64,000 nucleotides of DNA from Clostridium sp. AWRP (GCF_004006395.2 NZ_CP029758.2:1364001-1428000); one strand, 5' to 3'. Shown: positions 8,926 through 18,205, counted from the first letter of the stretch. The notes: a model not told the origin generated them from the sequence alone. Program-made: numbers and translations.

Positions 8926-10832
8926 TAGGGACTATGCTAGGGAATAGATATGAGTTGCTTGAAAAAATAGGAGAAGGAGGTATGGCTATTGTTTATAGAG
9001 CGAAAGACCACCTCTTGAGCAGAAACGTAGCTGTTAAAATTCTCAAAGAAGAATTTTCAAGTGATGGAGAATTTGTAGAGAAATTTAAAAGGGAAGCAGC
9101 AGCAGCAGCAAGTCTTTCAGATAATAACATAGTAAACATATATGATGTAGGTACACAGAAGGATATAAACTACATAGTAATGGAATGTGTTATTGGAAAG
9201 ACTTTAAAACAAGTAATAAAAGAAGAGAAGAAAATACCTCCTGCAAGGGCAGTGGAAGTAGCTATTCAAATAGCTAAAGCTTTGAAATGCGCCCATAAGA
9301 ATAACATTATACATAGAGATATAAAACCTCATAATATTCTTGTTACAGAAGATGGTATAGTAAAAGTAACGGACTTTGGTATAGCCAAAGCCTCAGATTC
9401 AGTTACAATAACTAATTCTAATAAGATAATGGGTTCTGCACACTACTTTTCCCCAGAACAAGCAAAAGGAAGCTTTGTAGATTTTAGAACAGATATTTAC
9501 TCCCTTGGCATAGTTATGTATGAAATGGTTACAGGACGTGTTCCCTATGATGCAGAAAGTCCTGTGTCAATAGCACTAAAACATATACAAGAACCTGTAG
9601 TTCCACCAAATCAGTTAAATGAAAATATACCGGATAGTTTAAATAGACTTATTTTGAAAGCTGTGGAAAAAGAGCCTATAAGAAGATATCAGACAATGGA
9701 AGATATGCTAGTGGACTTAAAAAAGATAGAAAACAATCAAAAAATCAATTTAGCAGATGATGATTTAAGTAGTGATATGACTAGGATAATGGATCCTGTG
9801 GATGTAAACAATGCTTATAAAAATGAGGACGATTATGATGATGAAGTAGAGCCAGCAAGAAAACCAGTTAAATTAAATTTAGATCCTAAAAAGAAAAAGA
9901 GGATATTGACAACGGCAATAGGTGTTCTTGTAGTTGTAATAGGTATAATTTCAGGATATATTTGGTATAACAAGGTGTATAGCAGTGGAGATATAACTGT
10001 ACCGAATATAGTAGGCATGAAACAGGATGATGCTAAACAGTTAGTAGAAAGTAAAAAGCTTAATTTTGTAGTAGGTGGCAAAGAAAAAAGTGACAAACCA
10101 GAAGGAAGTGTAATAGAATGTTTTCCTAAATCAGGAACAAAGGTAAAATCAAACTCAGATGTAAGGGTAATTATAAGCAGTGGATCTGACTCATTGACTG
10201 TTCCAAACTTGGTTGGGGTAGATTTTGCTACTGCAAAGGATATTATATCAAACAGTGGGCTCACCTTGGGAAATGTATCTTACAGACACAGTGATGATGT
10301 GGCAGAAGGTGACGTTATAAGTCAGGATCCTACAGCAGATAGTAAAGCTCAAAATGGTACAAAAGTAAATCTTGTGGTAAGCAAGGGAGCAGATGCAAAA
10401 TATGTAACAGTACCGGATGTTTCAGGTAAAAATATAGAAGAAGCAGCTTCTATAATGGCAAGTTCAGGACTTAAAGTTTCTAAAAATCCAGTAGCTACTT
10501 CAGATAAATCTCAGAGTGGAGTTGTAACAAGTCAAAGCATAGGAGGATCACAGCAAGTTAAAGAAGGTACTACGGTAAGCTTAACTTATTATGAATATAA
10601 AGAAACTCAAAATGATCAAAGCAGTAATTTAGGAACTCAACATAAAGGAAAAGACACTGGAAGCAGCGGACCAAGTAAGGATGGAAGCGGCACAAGCAGC
10701 GGAAGCAGAAGTGGGTCCAGCGGAGGTAAATCTGATAGTGGAAGTGTCACAGGCAGTTCTTCTGATGGAGATACAGGAAGCAGCGGAAATACAAGTACGG
10801 GTGGTACAGTAAATTCAGATAAAACAAATTAG
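8922..10832 (+). CDS. prkC: PASTA-domain eukaryotic-type Ser/Thr protein kinase
   Basis: Membrane kinase sensing peptidoglycan fragments and signalling growth or spore germination. The cytoplasmic kinase domain (about 1-270) has the glycine loop GEGGMAIVY, Lys 39 in VAVKIL, HRDIKPHN with Asp 133 and DFG at 151-153. One transmembrane helix lies at about 328-349. Outside are three PASTA repeats, each opening with a TVPN/TVPD motif (about 358, 424, 494). The last about 75 residues are a Ser/Gly/Asp/Thr tail of low complexity, which could be a cell wall linker. Length 636. Confidence 0.96.
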   Translation: MIGTMLGNRYELLEKIGEGGMAIVYRAKDHLLSRNVAVKILKEEFSSDGEFVEKFKREAAAAASLSDNNIVNIYDVGTQKDINYIVMECVIGKTLKQVIKEEKKIPPARAVEVAIQIAKALKCAHKNNIIHRDIKPHNILVTEDGIVKVTDFGIAKASDSVTITNSNKIMGSAHYFSPEQAKGSFVDFRTDIYSLGIVMYEMVTGRVPYDAESPVSIALKHIQEPVVPPNQLNENIPDSLNRLILKAVEKEPIRRYQTMEDMLVDLKKIENNQKINLADDDLSSDMTRIMDPVDVNNAYKNEDDYDDEVEPARKPVKLNLDPKKKKRILTTAIGVLVVVIGIISGYIWYNKVYSSGDITVPNIVGMKQDDAKQLVESKKLNFVVGGKEKSDKPEGSVIECFPKSGTKVKSNSDVRVIISSGSDSLTVPNLVGVDFATAKDIISNSGLTLGNVSYRHSDDVAEGDVISQDPTADSKAQNGTKVNLVVSKGADAKYVTVPDVSGKNIEEAASIMASSGLKVSKNPVATSDKSQSGVVTSQSIGGSQQVKEGTTVSLTYYEYKETQNDQSSNLGTQHKGKDTGSSGPSKDGSGTSSGSRSGSSGGKSDSGSVTGSSSDGDTGSSGNTSTGGTVNSDKTN

Positions 10833-10841
10833 GAGGAATTT

Positions 10842-11705
10842 ATGCAGGGAACTATAGTTAAGGGTATAGGAGGATTTTATTATATAAAAACAGATAATGG
10901 GGTAATTGAATGTAAGGCAAGGGGAAAGTTTAGGCATAATTCACTTTCCCCTATGGTAGGAGATAAAGTGGATATTGCACTAGAAAAAGAGCAGGGAGTT
11001 ATTAATAAAATCTATCCTAGAAGAACTAAATTGAAGAGACCTGCTGTAGCTAATGTAACCCAGGCAATGGTGGTTTTTGCATTTACACGTCCTGAAATAA
11101 ATGAAGATTTATTGAATAGATTTCTTATAAGCTGTGAATTGAATAACTTGAAAATAGTAGTTTGTTTTAATAAGCTGGATTTAGCAGAAGAAAAGGAAAA
11201 ATCCGATATAGCCAATGCTATGAAAAAAATAGGCTATGATGTAATATTTTTGACGGCAAAAGAAAACTATGGAATTAATAAAATTAAAGAAAAGCTTAAA
11301 GGAAATATTACGGTACTGTGTGGTCCATCGGGAGTTGGAAAATCTACTATTTTAAATGCCATTTCAGGAAAAGAGATTATGGAAACGGGTGAGATAAGTC
11401 GAAAATTGAAGAGAGGAAAACATACTACAAGACATAGTGAGTTAATAGAATTGGAAGAAGGGCTTATAGTGGATACTCCGGGATTTTCCTCTCTGGATAT
11501 ATTTGATATATCAGAGGAAAAACTTCAGTATTGTTTTCCAGAGTTTACTGACCTTATAGGAAAATGTAAATTTACAGGTTGTTTTCATTATAAAGAACCG
11601 AATTGTGCTATTAAAGCTTCTGTCGAAGATGGAAAAATAGATAGAAAAAGATATGAGTTTTATATTAAGGTCTTAAATGAAATTACAAGTAAAAAAAAGT
11701 ATTGA
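10842..11705 (+). CDS. rsgA: Ribosome small-subunit biogenesis GTPase RsgA
   Basis: Circularly permuted GTPase that checks maturation of the 30S decoding centre. An OB-fold (about 1-65) is followed by the permuted G domain: NKLD (G4) at 110-113 comes before the Walker A GPSGVGKST at 161-169 and DTPGFSSLD (G3). A C-terminal zinc knuckle reads CKFTGCFHYKEPNCAIK. 287 residues is normal. AGGAGGAATTT precedes the ATG. It follows prkC directly, as in many Firmicutes. Confidence 0.96.
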   Translation: MQGTIVKGIGGFYYIKTDNGVIECKARGKFRHNSLSPMVGDKVDIALEKEQGVINKIYPRRTKLKRPAVANVTQAMVVFAFTRPEINEDLLNRFLISCELNNLKIVVCFNKLDLAEEKEKSDIANAMKKIGYDVIFLTAKENYGINKIKEKLKGNITVLCGPSGVGKSTILNAISGKEIMETGEISRKLKRGKHTTRHSELIELEEGLIVDTPGFSSLDIFDISEEKLQYCFPEFTDLIGKCKFTGCFHYKEPNCAIKASVEDGKIDRKRYEFYIKVLNEITSKKKY

Positions 11706-11745
11706 GCTGCTCATATAGCAGTGTAAATTAAGGAGAGATAAACAT

Positions 11746-12396
11746 ATGATAAGAATAGCACCTTCAATATTATCTGCAGATTTTTCAAAATTAGGGGAAG
11801 ATATAAAAAGCTTGGACAAATATGGGGCGGATTTAATTCATATAGACGTAATGGATGGAAATTTTGTACCGAATATATCTTTTGGAGTACCTATTATTAA
11901 AAGCATAAGGCCTCTTACAAAGTTGCCTTTTGATGTGCATTTAATGATAGAGGAACCTTCAAAATATGTGGAGGATTTTGTAAAAGCAGGAGCAGATATT
12001 ATAACAGTTCATTTCGAAGCGGATAGGCATATAGATAGGACTATAAATTATATAAAAAGTTTTGGGGTAAAAGCCGCAGTAGCATTGAATCCGGCTACCT
12101 TAGTAGATAATATAAGGTACTTAATACCTTATTTAGACATGGTTCTCATAATGTCTGTAAATCCAGGATTTGGAGGACAAAAATATATAGAGTATTGTTC
12201 TGATAAACTCAAGTACATAAAAGAATTAAGCAATAAATGTAATAAAAATTTAATGATAGAGGTAGACGGTGGTGTTTCAAAGGGCAATATAGCAAAAATA
12301 GTAGATAGCGGTGCTAATGTAATAGTAGCGGGTTCTGCTGTATTTAATGGTGGAAATATAGAAGAAAACATAAGATTATTAAGAGGGGAAATTTAA
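11746..12396 (+). CDS. rpe: Ribulose-phosphate 3-epimerase
   Basis: Interconverts ribulose 5-phosphate and xylulose 5-phosphate in the pentose phosphate pathway. A single TIM barrel of 216 residues with the family signature HIDVMDGNFVPNISFG, the conserved DVHLMI strand with catalytic His, MSVNPGFGGQ, and the phosphate-binding EVDGGV and GSAVF ends. It sits in the rsgA-rpe-thiN order known from B. subtilis. Ribosome site AAGGAGAG. Confidence 0.97.
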   Translation: MIRIAPSILSADFSKLGEDIKSLDKYGADLIHIDVMDGNFVPNISFGVPIIKSIRPLTKLPFDVHLMIEEPSKYVEDFVKAGADIITVHFEADRHIDRTINYIKSFGVKAAVALNPATLVDNIRYLIPYLDMVLIMSVNPGFGGQKYIEYCSDKLKYIKELSNKCNKNLMIEVDGGVSKGNIAKIVDSGANVIVAGSAVFNGGNIEENIRLLRGEI

Positions 12397-12397
12397 A

Positions 12398-13033
12398 ATG
12401 AAAGCAATTATAGTATCTGGAGGCAGTGCTCCATCTAGAAAATTAATTGAAGAGGAAATTGATGAAGATTCTATTTTGATTTGTGCAGATGGAGGGGCGA
12501 ATTGCCTCTACGAGTATAAAATTATACCGGATTATTTAATTGGAGATTTTGATTCTATAGACAAGGATGTTCTAACGTTTTTCAAAAGTAAAAAATGTTC
12601 TATAGATACATATCCTAGGGCTAAGGATTTTACGGATACTGAAATTGCAGTAGAAAAGTCCCTGGCGTTAAAAGCAGACCAGATAGTAATGCTTGGGTGT
12701 ACTGGAACCAGGATAGATCATGTTTTAGCTAACTTAGGTATGCTTTTAAAATGCAGCCGCAGTGGAGTGAAGGCATATATAAAGGATGAACATAATACTA
12801 TTGAGTTATTATGCAAGACAACGACAATAAAAGGATATCCTGGAGAAACCTTTTCCCTTCATGCCTACTGTAATATAGTCAAAAATCTAAATATAATAGG
12901 TGCTAGATATAAGTTAAGTAATTATGATTTGGCTTTAGGTGATGCAAGGACGGTATCTAATGAATTTATTCAAGAGGAAGCCCGTATAGTGTTTGACAGT
13001 GGTATGCTTTTGTGCATGCACAGCAAGGATTGA
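12398..13033 (+). CDS. thiN: Thiamine pyrophosphokinase
   Basis: Transfers pyrophosphate from ATP to thiamine to make thiamine diphosphate. The catalytic half shows CADGGAN and DYLIGDFDSI near the N-terminus and FTDTEIA; the LGCTGTRIDHVLANL motif follows. The C-terminal thiamine-binding domain covers roughly the last 70 residues. Length 211. The start is one base after the rpe stop, so the two are one operon. Upstream of spoVM-rpmB this matches the Bacillus order. Confidence 0.95.
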   Translation: MKAIIVSGGSAPSRKLIEEEIDEDSILICADGGANCLYEYKIIPDYLIGDFDSIDKDVLTFFKSKKCSIDTYPRAKDFTDTEIAVEKSLALKADQIVMLGCTGTRIDHVLANLGMLLKCSRSGVKAYIKDEHNTIELLCKTTTIKGYPGETFSLHAYCNIVKNLNIIGARYKLSNYDLALGDARTVSNEFIQEEARIVFDSGMLLCMHSKD

Positions 13034-13152
13034 ATAGATAATAAGACAAACTTTTAATAGTATAGATTTAAAGCTTGTAATTATAAAAAGTAGTAACGAT
13101 ATGAAGACGTTATGCATATAATAGTATAAAGCAATTTATAAGGGATAATAGC

Positions 13153-13326
13153 GTGAAAAAGAAAAGCTGTATTAGAAGAAGGACAAAGAAAAAAATAGGA
13201 TTGATAGCTTTATCTATAGGTGTTGGATTTTTAATGACAGTTATTATCCCAATATGGGGCTGGATAATAGCTGCAGGTATGGGGCTAATTTATTGTGGAT
13301 GGTATTTAATAAGTTATCATAAATAA
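13153..13326 (+). CDS. Small membrane protein of unknown function, upstream of spoVM
   Basis: A 57-codon ORF with GTG start and a purine-rich AAGGGATAATA in front. The N-terminus is strongly basic (MKKKSCIRRRTKKK), followed by one long or two short hydrophobic segments (about 15-53) with WGW and GLIYCGWYL. It ends 12 bases before the SpoVM start, so the two are almost certainly co-transcribed. A CATATAAT at 13116-13123 resembles a sporulation sigma-E -10 box but no convincing -35 was found. I do not recognise the family; a role in sporulation is inference from its partner. Confidence 0.7.
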   Translation: MKKKSCIRRRTKKKIGLIALSIGVGFLMTVIIPIWGWIIAAGMGLIYCGWYLISYHK

Positions 13327-13338
13327 GGGGGTAGTTTA

Positions 13339-13410
13339 ATGAAAATTATTACATTTAAGCTTCCAGGAGTTCTATCTGCGATTATAAAGTTTTTTACTAA
13401 AAAAAAATAA
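13339..13410 (+). CDS. spoVM: Stage V sporulation protein M (SpoVM), 23 residues
   Basis: A 23-codon gene, MKIITFKLPGVLSAIIKFFTKKK, preceded by GGGGGTAG. It matches the SpoVM pattern: MKxxxIKLP start, a central proline, an amphipathic helix and a basic end. B. subtilis SpoVM has 26 residues. In Bacillus SpoVM is an amphipathic helix that marks the curved forespore membrane and anchors the coat ATPase SpoIVA. Location between thiN and rpmB/yloU is exactly the Bacillus locus, which is the strongest support. Too short for normal gene calling. Confidence 0.88.
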   Translation: MKIITFKLPGVLSAIIKFFTKKK

Positions 13411-13422
13411 GTACTTAAAGAC

Positions 13423-13456
13423 AAAAATGCAATTGTATATAAACAACTGCATTTTT
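13423..13456. terminator. Bidirectional terminator between spoVM and rpmB
   Basis: AAAAATGCAATTG (13423-13435) pairs with CAACTGCATTTTT (13444-13456) with one mismatch. A-runs and T-runs flank the stem on both sides, fitting termination of the convergent spoVM and rpmB transcripts. Confidence 0.75.
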
Positions 13457-13461
13457 ATTTT

Positions 13462-13653
13462 TTATATAGCACGTTGAACCTTTCCTGAACGAAGACATCT
13501 TGAACAAACATGTATAGTTTTTGGTGTTCCATTAACTATAGCTTTAACTTTTCTTACGTTTGGAGTCCAAGTCCTTTTGGATTGACGGTGGGAGTGGCTG
13601 TATTGTACTCCAAATACTACACCTTTTCCACATATTTCACACTTCTTTGACAT
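13462..13653 (-). CDS. rpmB: 50S ribosomal protein L28
   Basis: Structural protein of the large ribosomal subunit, 63 residues. It keeps both CxxC pairs (CEICGKG near the start and CSRCLRSGK near the end), i.e. the zinc-binding form of L28. I place the start at MSKKCEICGKG (13653): AAGGAGGTG lies six bases upstream, and the in-frame GTG at 13662 is part of that ribosome site. It is the only minus-strand gene in this stretch, divergent from yloU. Confidence 0.97.
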   Translation of the reverse strand: MSKKCEICGKGVVFGVQYSHSHRQSKRTWTPNVRKVKAIVNGTPKTIHVCSRCLRSGKVQRAI

Positions 13654-13697
13654 TAAAAACACCTCCTTATGAGTCCTCTAAAATTCAAACACCACTT

Positions 13698-13727
13698 ATT
13701 TTATCACAGAAGGCATAATAAGCGCAA
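13698..13727 (-). promoter_or_regulatory. Candidate rpmB promoter
   Basis: On the minus strand TTGCGC (13722-13727) is followed after 18 bases by TAAAAT (13698-13703), about 45 bases before the rpmB start. Confidence 0.45.
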
Positions 13728-13855
13728 GTAAATAGTAAAATTTAAGTAAATGTCCTTTTTCATAGATTTAATATTTTCTTGAATAAATGTTTTATTTAAT
13801 ATAAAATATGTTTATGGTATTATAGAATACAATACTTTAGTAAGGAGGTTTTTGT

Positions 13856-14206
13856 ATGATAGCTAGTATTGCCGAAGAAAATGGGTATATTGACTATTCG
13901 GAAGAAGTAGTTGCAAACATAGTTGGGTTATCAACTATGGAATGCTATGGAGTAGTAGGTATGGCTTCCAAAAACGCAAAAGATGGTTTTTGGGAATTAA
14001 TAAAAGGTGGAAGTTTTAATAAAGGAGTAAGGGTTCGTTCTCAAAATAACGAACTTATAATAGAACTATATATAATAGTGGAATATGGAACAAAAATATC
14101 AGTGATTTCAAATAGTATAATACAGAGGATAAAATATAATGTAGAAAACTACACAGGACTCAAAGTATCAACTATTACAGTAAATGTTCAAGGTGTTAGA
14201 GTCTAG
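13856..14206 (+). CDS. yloU: Asp23/Gls24 family protein YloU
   Basis: Member of the DUF322/Asp23 family, 116 residues. The conserved IAxxA-type start (IASIAEENGYIDYS), GLSTMECYGVVGMA and the central GVRVRSQNNELIIELYIIVEYG are visible. In staphylococci and streptococci such proteins sit on the membrane and influence envelope stress; here the partner is fakA, which follows after 17 bases, the standard pairing in Firmicutes. The precise role is not established. TAAGGAGG ribosome site. Confidence 0.92.
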   Translation: MIASIAEENGYIDYSEEVVANIVGLSTMECYGVVGMASKNAKDGFWELIKGGSFNKGVRVRSQNNELIIELYIIVEYGTKISVISNSIIQRIKYNVENYTGLKVSTITVNVQGVRV

Positions 14207-14223
14207 GGAGGTAATTCGTAAAA

Positions 14224-15888
14224 ATGGAATACTTAAATATAGATGGACATCACTTTTACAACATGGTTGTAAATGCTAGCAATAAGCTGGAGAACCAAAA
14301 AGATTTTGTTAACTCATTAAATGTCTTTCCTGTTCCTGATGGTGATACGGGAACTAATATGTCTATGACCTTTAAAAGTGCAGTACTTGAGGTAGGTAAT
14401 TCTAAAGATAGTTCTATAGAAAGTATCTCTAAACAATTAGCTAGAGGTGCACTTATGGGGGCAAGAGGAAATTCAGGAGTGATATTGTCTCAGATATTTA
14501 GAGGAATAGCAAAAGGTCTTCAGGGAAAAAAACAGGTAAATTCAGAAGAGTTTGCAAATAGCCTACAAGAAGGGGCAAAATCTGCTTATAAAGCTGTTAT
14601 GCGTCCTACAGAAGGGACCATATTAACTGTTATAAGGGCTGCTGGTGAAAGTGCTGTTAAGTCCGGTAAAAAGGATATAACTGAGTTACTTCAAGATATA
14701 TGTAGTTATAGTAGAACTGTATTGAATAAAACGCCTGACATGCTCCCTGTTCTAAAAAAAGCAAAAGTAGTAGATGCAGGTGGAATGGGCCTTCTAATAA
14801 TACTTCAAGGAATGCAGGAAGCTTTAAGAGATGGCAAGGAAAATGTAGTCATAGAAGAAGCTCATGATAAAGAAGTTAAATCTGGAGTTAAGGATTTGGG
14901 ACAGCAGGATATAAAATATGGATATTGCACAGAATTCTTTATCCATTCTCAAGGAACTTGTATAAATGAATTTAAGAAAAAATTAGAGACTATGGGAGAT
15001 TCTATGGTAGTTGTGGATGATGAAGATATAATTAAAGTACACATTCACACAAATGACCCGGGTTGGATTCTTTCAGAGGCAATTAAACTAGGGGAATTGT
15101 CAAAAATAAAAGTAGATAATATGAGAGAGCAGCACAGACATCTTTTAAGTATAGAAAATTTTGGAGAAAATTCCCATAAAGATAATGCTTATGATAGTGA
15201 GAAACTTAGTTATGAAGAAAAAACTGAGTCACAAAAGTATGCACTTATTTCAGTAGCTATGGGAGATGGAATTAAAAGTATATTTGAGGACTTGGGAGTA
15301 GATTACGTAATAGAAGGCGGACAGACCATGAATCCCAGTACTGAAGATATATTAAATTGTATAAATAAAGTAAATGCTGAAAATATAATTATATTGCCCA
15401 ATAATAAAAATATAATTATGTCTGCTAATCAGGCAAAAGAGATATCTAGTAAAAATGTAAAAGTTGTGCCTAGTAAGACAATACCACAAGGTATTACGGC
15501 AATAACATCTTTTAATTCAGATATGGATATAGATAAAAATATAAGTACTATGGAAAGGGCAATAACTACAGTGACTACTGGTTCTGTGACCTATGCAGTT
15601 AGGGATACAGAAATAGATGATATAAGCATAAAAAAAGGAGATATATTAGGACTTATTGATGGAAAGATAGTGCAAGTTGGAAAGGATATGTTTGAAGTTT
15701 GTGACAAGCTTTTAAAGCATATGATAAAAGAGGATAGCGAACTTATAAGTATATATTATGGTATAGAAAGTGAAGAAGAAAAAGTAAAGCATTTTGTAGA
15801 AGAGGTTGAGAAGAAGTATACAGAAATGGATGTACAATGTTATAGTGGAAAACAGCCTTTATACTATTTTATAGTTTCTGTTGAATAA
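14224..15888 (+). CDS. fakA: Fatty acid kinase catalytic subunit FakA (DAK2-domain protein YloV)
   Basis: Phosphorylates fatty acids bound to a FakB (DegV family) carrier so that they can enter phospholipid synthesis with PlsX/PlsY. The DAK2 ATP-binding domain (about 1-200) has the metal and nucleotide motifs NVFPVPDGDTGTNM and ARGNSGVILSQIFRG, and VDAGGMGLL. A middle domain and a DegV-like C-terminal domain complete 554 residues. No FakB gene is in the window; plsX is at 26079. Confidence 0.93.
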   Translation: MEYLNIDGHHFYNMVVNASNKLENQKDFVNSLNVFPVPDGDTGTNMSMTFKSAVLEVGNSKDSSIESISKQLARGALMGARGNSGVILSQIFRGIAKGLQGKKQVNSEEFANSLQEGAKSAYKAVMRPTEGTILTVIRAAGESAVKSGKKDITELLQDICSYSRTVLNKTPDMLPVLKKAKVVDAGGMGLLIILQGMQEALRDGKENVVIEEAHDKEVKSGVKDLGQQDIKYGYCTEFFIHSQGTCINEFKKKLETMGDSMVVVDDEDIIKVHIHTNDPGWILSEAIKLGELSKIKVDNMREQHRHLLSIENFGENSHKDNAYDSEKLSYEEKTESQKYALISVAMGDGIKSIFEDLGVDYVIEGGQTMNPSTEDILNCINKVNAENIIILPNNKNIIMSANQAKEISSKNVKVVPSKTIPQGITAITSFNSDMDIDKNISTMERAITTVTTGSVTYAVRDTEIDDISIKKGDILGLIDGKIVQVGKDMFEVCDKLLKHMIKEDSELISIYYGIESEEEKVKHFVEEVEKKYTEMDVQCYSGKQPLYYFIVSVE

Positions 15889-15915
15889 AAAAAGCGTAAA
15901 GCTTTTTTTATTTTT
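15887..15915 (+). terminator. Terminator after fakA
   Basis: AAAAAAAGC (15887-15895) pairs with GCTTTTTTT (15901-15909) around a GTAAA loop, then more T residues. The stem is AU-rich, so it may leak into recG. Confidence 0.6.
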
Positions 15916-15945
15916 GGTATTTAATAAGAAGGCAGGTGAGAGTTT

Positions 15946-17985
15946 GTGAATCTAAGGGAGGATATCGGATCATTAAAAGGAGTAGGTGAGGTAACTTGTA
16001 AAAACTTAAACAGGTGCTGTATATTCAACATACTTGACTTGCTGTTATATTTTCCAAGAGATTATGACATTGTTTCTAGCTGCAGTGATTTAAAAGGGGA
16101 CACAGAAGGAAAGGTCATGATAGATTGTAAGGTTAATTCAATAGAAAGAGATATAAGGACTAAGACGGGTAAAATAATCTCTACAATTGTTTTTGAAAAT
16201 AAAAATGGACTTTTTAAAGCAAAATGGTTTAATCAACCTTATGTGAAAAAGAAGTTTAAGATAGATGCTCAATATAGAATAGCGGGTAAAATCCAGCATT
16301 ACAGAGGAAGCAGCGTTATAACAAATCCTAAAGTGGTAAGTGTAAATTCAAATAGCAAAATGGAAGAAAAAATACTTCCTATATATCCTTTAAAGTCAGG
16401 AATAACTAACAATACATTCATAAAACTTATATCGTATGCACTTACTAAAGTAAGTATAGATGAAAATTTACCTAAATGGATAATTACAAAATATAAGCTC
16501 TGTAGTTTGGATAGAGCTATAAGAATAATACATAAGCCAGTTAATTTTAGAGAATTGAGAGAAGGAAAAAAGAGACTCAAATTTCAGGAACTTTTTACTT
16601 ATTCCCTAAAAATTTTGATGTTAAAAGAGTGCTTTGGAAAAAATAAAAAGGGAGTAGCCTTTAAAATAGCTCCAGAGTTAATAGAATTAAAGAATAAATT
16701 ACCATATAAACTTACAAAAGCTCAAAATAAAGTTATAAGGGAAATACTTATAGATGAAAAAAGAAATGTTCCTATGAATAGGCTGCTGCAAGGAGATGTA
16801 GGAAGTGGGAAGACTGTAGTGGCTTTAATATCTATTTTTAATGTAGTAAAAAACGGTTATCAAGCAGTTCTAATGGCTCCAACAGAAATATTGGCACAGC
16901 AGCACTATGAAGAAGCTACGAAACTTTTAGAGGGATTTGATGTGCGTATAGAATTATTGTGTGGAAGTGTTACCCAAAAAAATAAAGATGAAATAAAAGA
17001 AAAATTAAAAATGGGTGAAATAGATATTATAATAGGAACCCATGCCTTAATTGAAGATAATGTGGAGTTTAAGAATATAGGAATAGTAGTTACAGATGAG
17101 CAGCATAGATTTGGAGTGATGCAGAGAAGTAAAATTGTAAACAAGGGAGATCATGTAGATACTCTTATTATGACAGCTACGCCTATTCCAAGAACTTTGA
17201 GTTTGTATTTATATGGTGATTTGAATGTATCGACTATAGATGAACTTCCGCCAGGAAGGCAGAAGATAGATACTTATTATAGAGATAAAAATTCAAGAGA
17301 CAAAGTTTATAAATTTGCTTTGGAGGAAATAAAGAGAGGAAGACAAGTATATGTAGTATGTCCTCTTGTAGAGGAAAACGAGGAGTTGGATTTAAGTTCT
17401 GTAGAAGATATATATGAAGAATTAAAAGAGAAATATTTTAAAAATATACAGATAGATATACTGTATGGAAAAATGCAGCCGAAACTTAAAGAAGAGAAGA
17501 TGAATAAATTTAAAAATGGTGAGATAAAGGTTATAATTTCAACTACGGTTATAGAAGTAGGAATAAATGTTCCAAATGCTACGGTTATGATAATAGAAAA
17601 TGCAGAGCGATTTGGACTTGCACAGCTGCACCAGTTGAGGGGAAGAGTAGGAAGAGGATCTTATAAATCATATTGCATTTTGATTGCAGATATTAAAAAT
17701 GACATAATAAGAAAAAGAATGGAGATAATGAGAAGCAGTAATGATGGATTTTTTATTGCAGAGCAAGATCTGAAGATAAGGGGTTCAGGAGAAATTTTTG
17801 GATTTAGGCAGCACGGGGAGGATGGACTTGTTTTCTCTAATCTGGTAGAGGACATAAATGTATTTAAGGAAGCTAATGGGGAAGCTAAAAGACTTTTAGC
17901 AAGTAAAGATGAGGAAGATGTAAGAATAAAAGAAGAAATATTAAATAACTTAGAAAGAACTTCAAAATTTATAAGCTTTAATTAG
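15946..17985 (+). CDS. recG: ATP-dependent DNA helicase RecG
   Basis: Branch-migrating helicase acting on Holliday junctions and reversed forks. The N-terminal wedge/OB-fold (about 1-230) has the helix-hairpin start LKGVGEVTCKNL. The motor has QGDVGSGKTVVA (Walker A), DEQHRFGV (DExH box), TATPIPRTL (motif III) and QLRGRVGRG (motif VI). 679 residues is normal. GTG start with GGCAGGTGAG upstream. Terminates before the repeat island at 17986. Confidence 0.97.
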   Translation: MNLREDIGSLKGVGEVTCKNLNRCCIFNILDLLLYFPRDYDIVSSCSDLKGDTEGKVMIDCKVNSIERDIRTKTGKIISTIVFENKNGLFKAKWFNQPYVKKKFKIDAQYRIAGKIQHYRGSSVITNPKVVSVNSNSKMEEKILPIYPLKSGITNNTFIKLISYALTKVSIDENLPKWIITKYKLCSLDRAIRIIHKPVNFRELREGKKRLKFQELFTYSLKILMLKECFGKNKKGVAFKIAPELIELKNKLPYKLTKAQNKVIREILIDEKRNVPMNRLLQGDVGSGKTVVALISIFNVVKNGYQAVLMAPTEILAQQHYEEATKLLEGFDVRIELLCGSVTQKNKDEIKEKLKMGEIDIIIGTHALIEDNVEFKNIGIVVTDEQHRFGVMQRSKIVNKGDHVDTLIMTATPIPRTLSLYLYGDLNVSTIDELPPGRQKIDTYYRDKNSRDKVYKFALEEIKRGRQVYVVCPLVEENEELDLSSVEDIYEELKEKYFKNIQIDILYGKMQPKLKEEKMNKFKNGEIKVIISTTVIEVGINVPNATVMIIENAERFGLAQLHQLRGRVGRGSYKSYCILIADIKNDIIRKRMEIMRSSNDGFFIAEQDLKIRGSGEIFGFRQHGEDGLVFSNLVEDINVFKEANGEAKRLLASKDEEDVRIKEEILNNLERTSKFISFN

Positions 17986-18013
17986 TTTTTAACTCGGCCG
18001 CATAATCAAGTGA

Positions 18014-18154
18014 TTCTTAGGTTCAGGTGGAGTTTGCTTATAAGGAATACCTTTTCTCCATCTGAACCTTAGAAGAACTTATCCAGGCGCGTAGCAGTGC
18101 TTATCCCACACTTTGAAGAAGATGGGAGTATTAGCAATGGTAGTGATCGGATAA
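18014..18154 (+). repeat. Structured element A, copy 1
   Basis: Stem P1: TTCTTAGGTTCAGGTGGAG (18014-18032) with CTCCATCTGAACCTTAGAA (18056-18074). Outer helix P2: TTATCC (18079-18084) with GGATAA (18149-18154). Inside P2, TGCT..TCCCA pairs with TGGGA..AGCA. Shares CTTTGA, GGGAGTATTAG and TAGTGATCGGATAA with the copies at 25841 and 27441. Same strand as recG and rsmD. Confidence 0.75.
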
Positions 18155-18205
18155 ATTAACTTAATATGGAAATAATGAAATATGAATTAATGTACAATTC
18201 ATATT

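Noticed and set aside
9833..10264. A 143-codon open frame opposite the PASTA region of prkC
   Set aside because: Antisense to coding sequence, no start signals, no recognisable domain.
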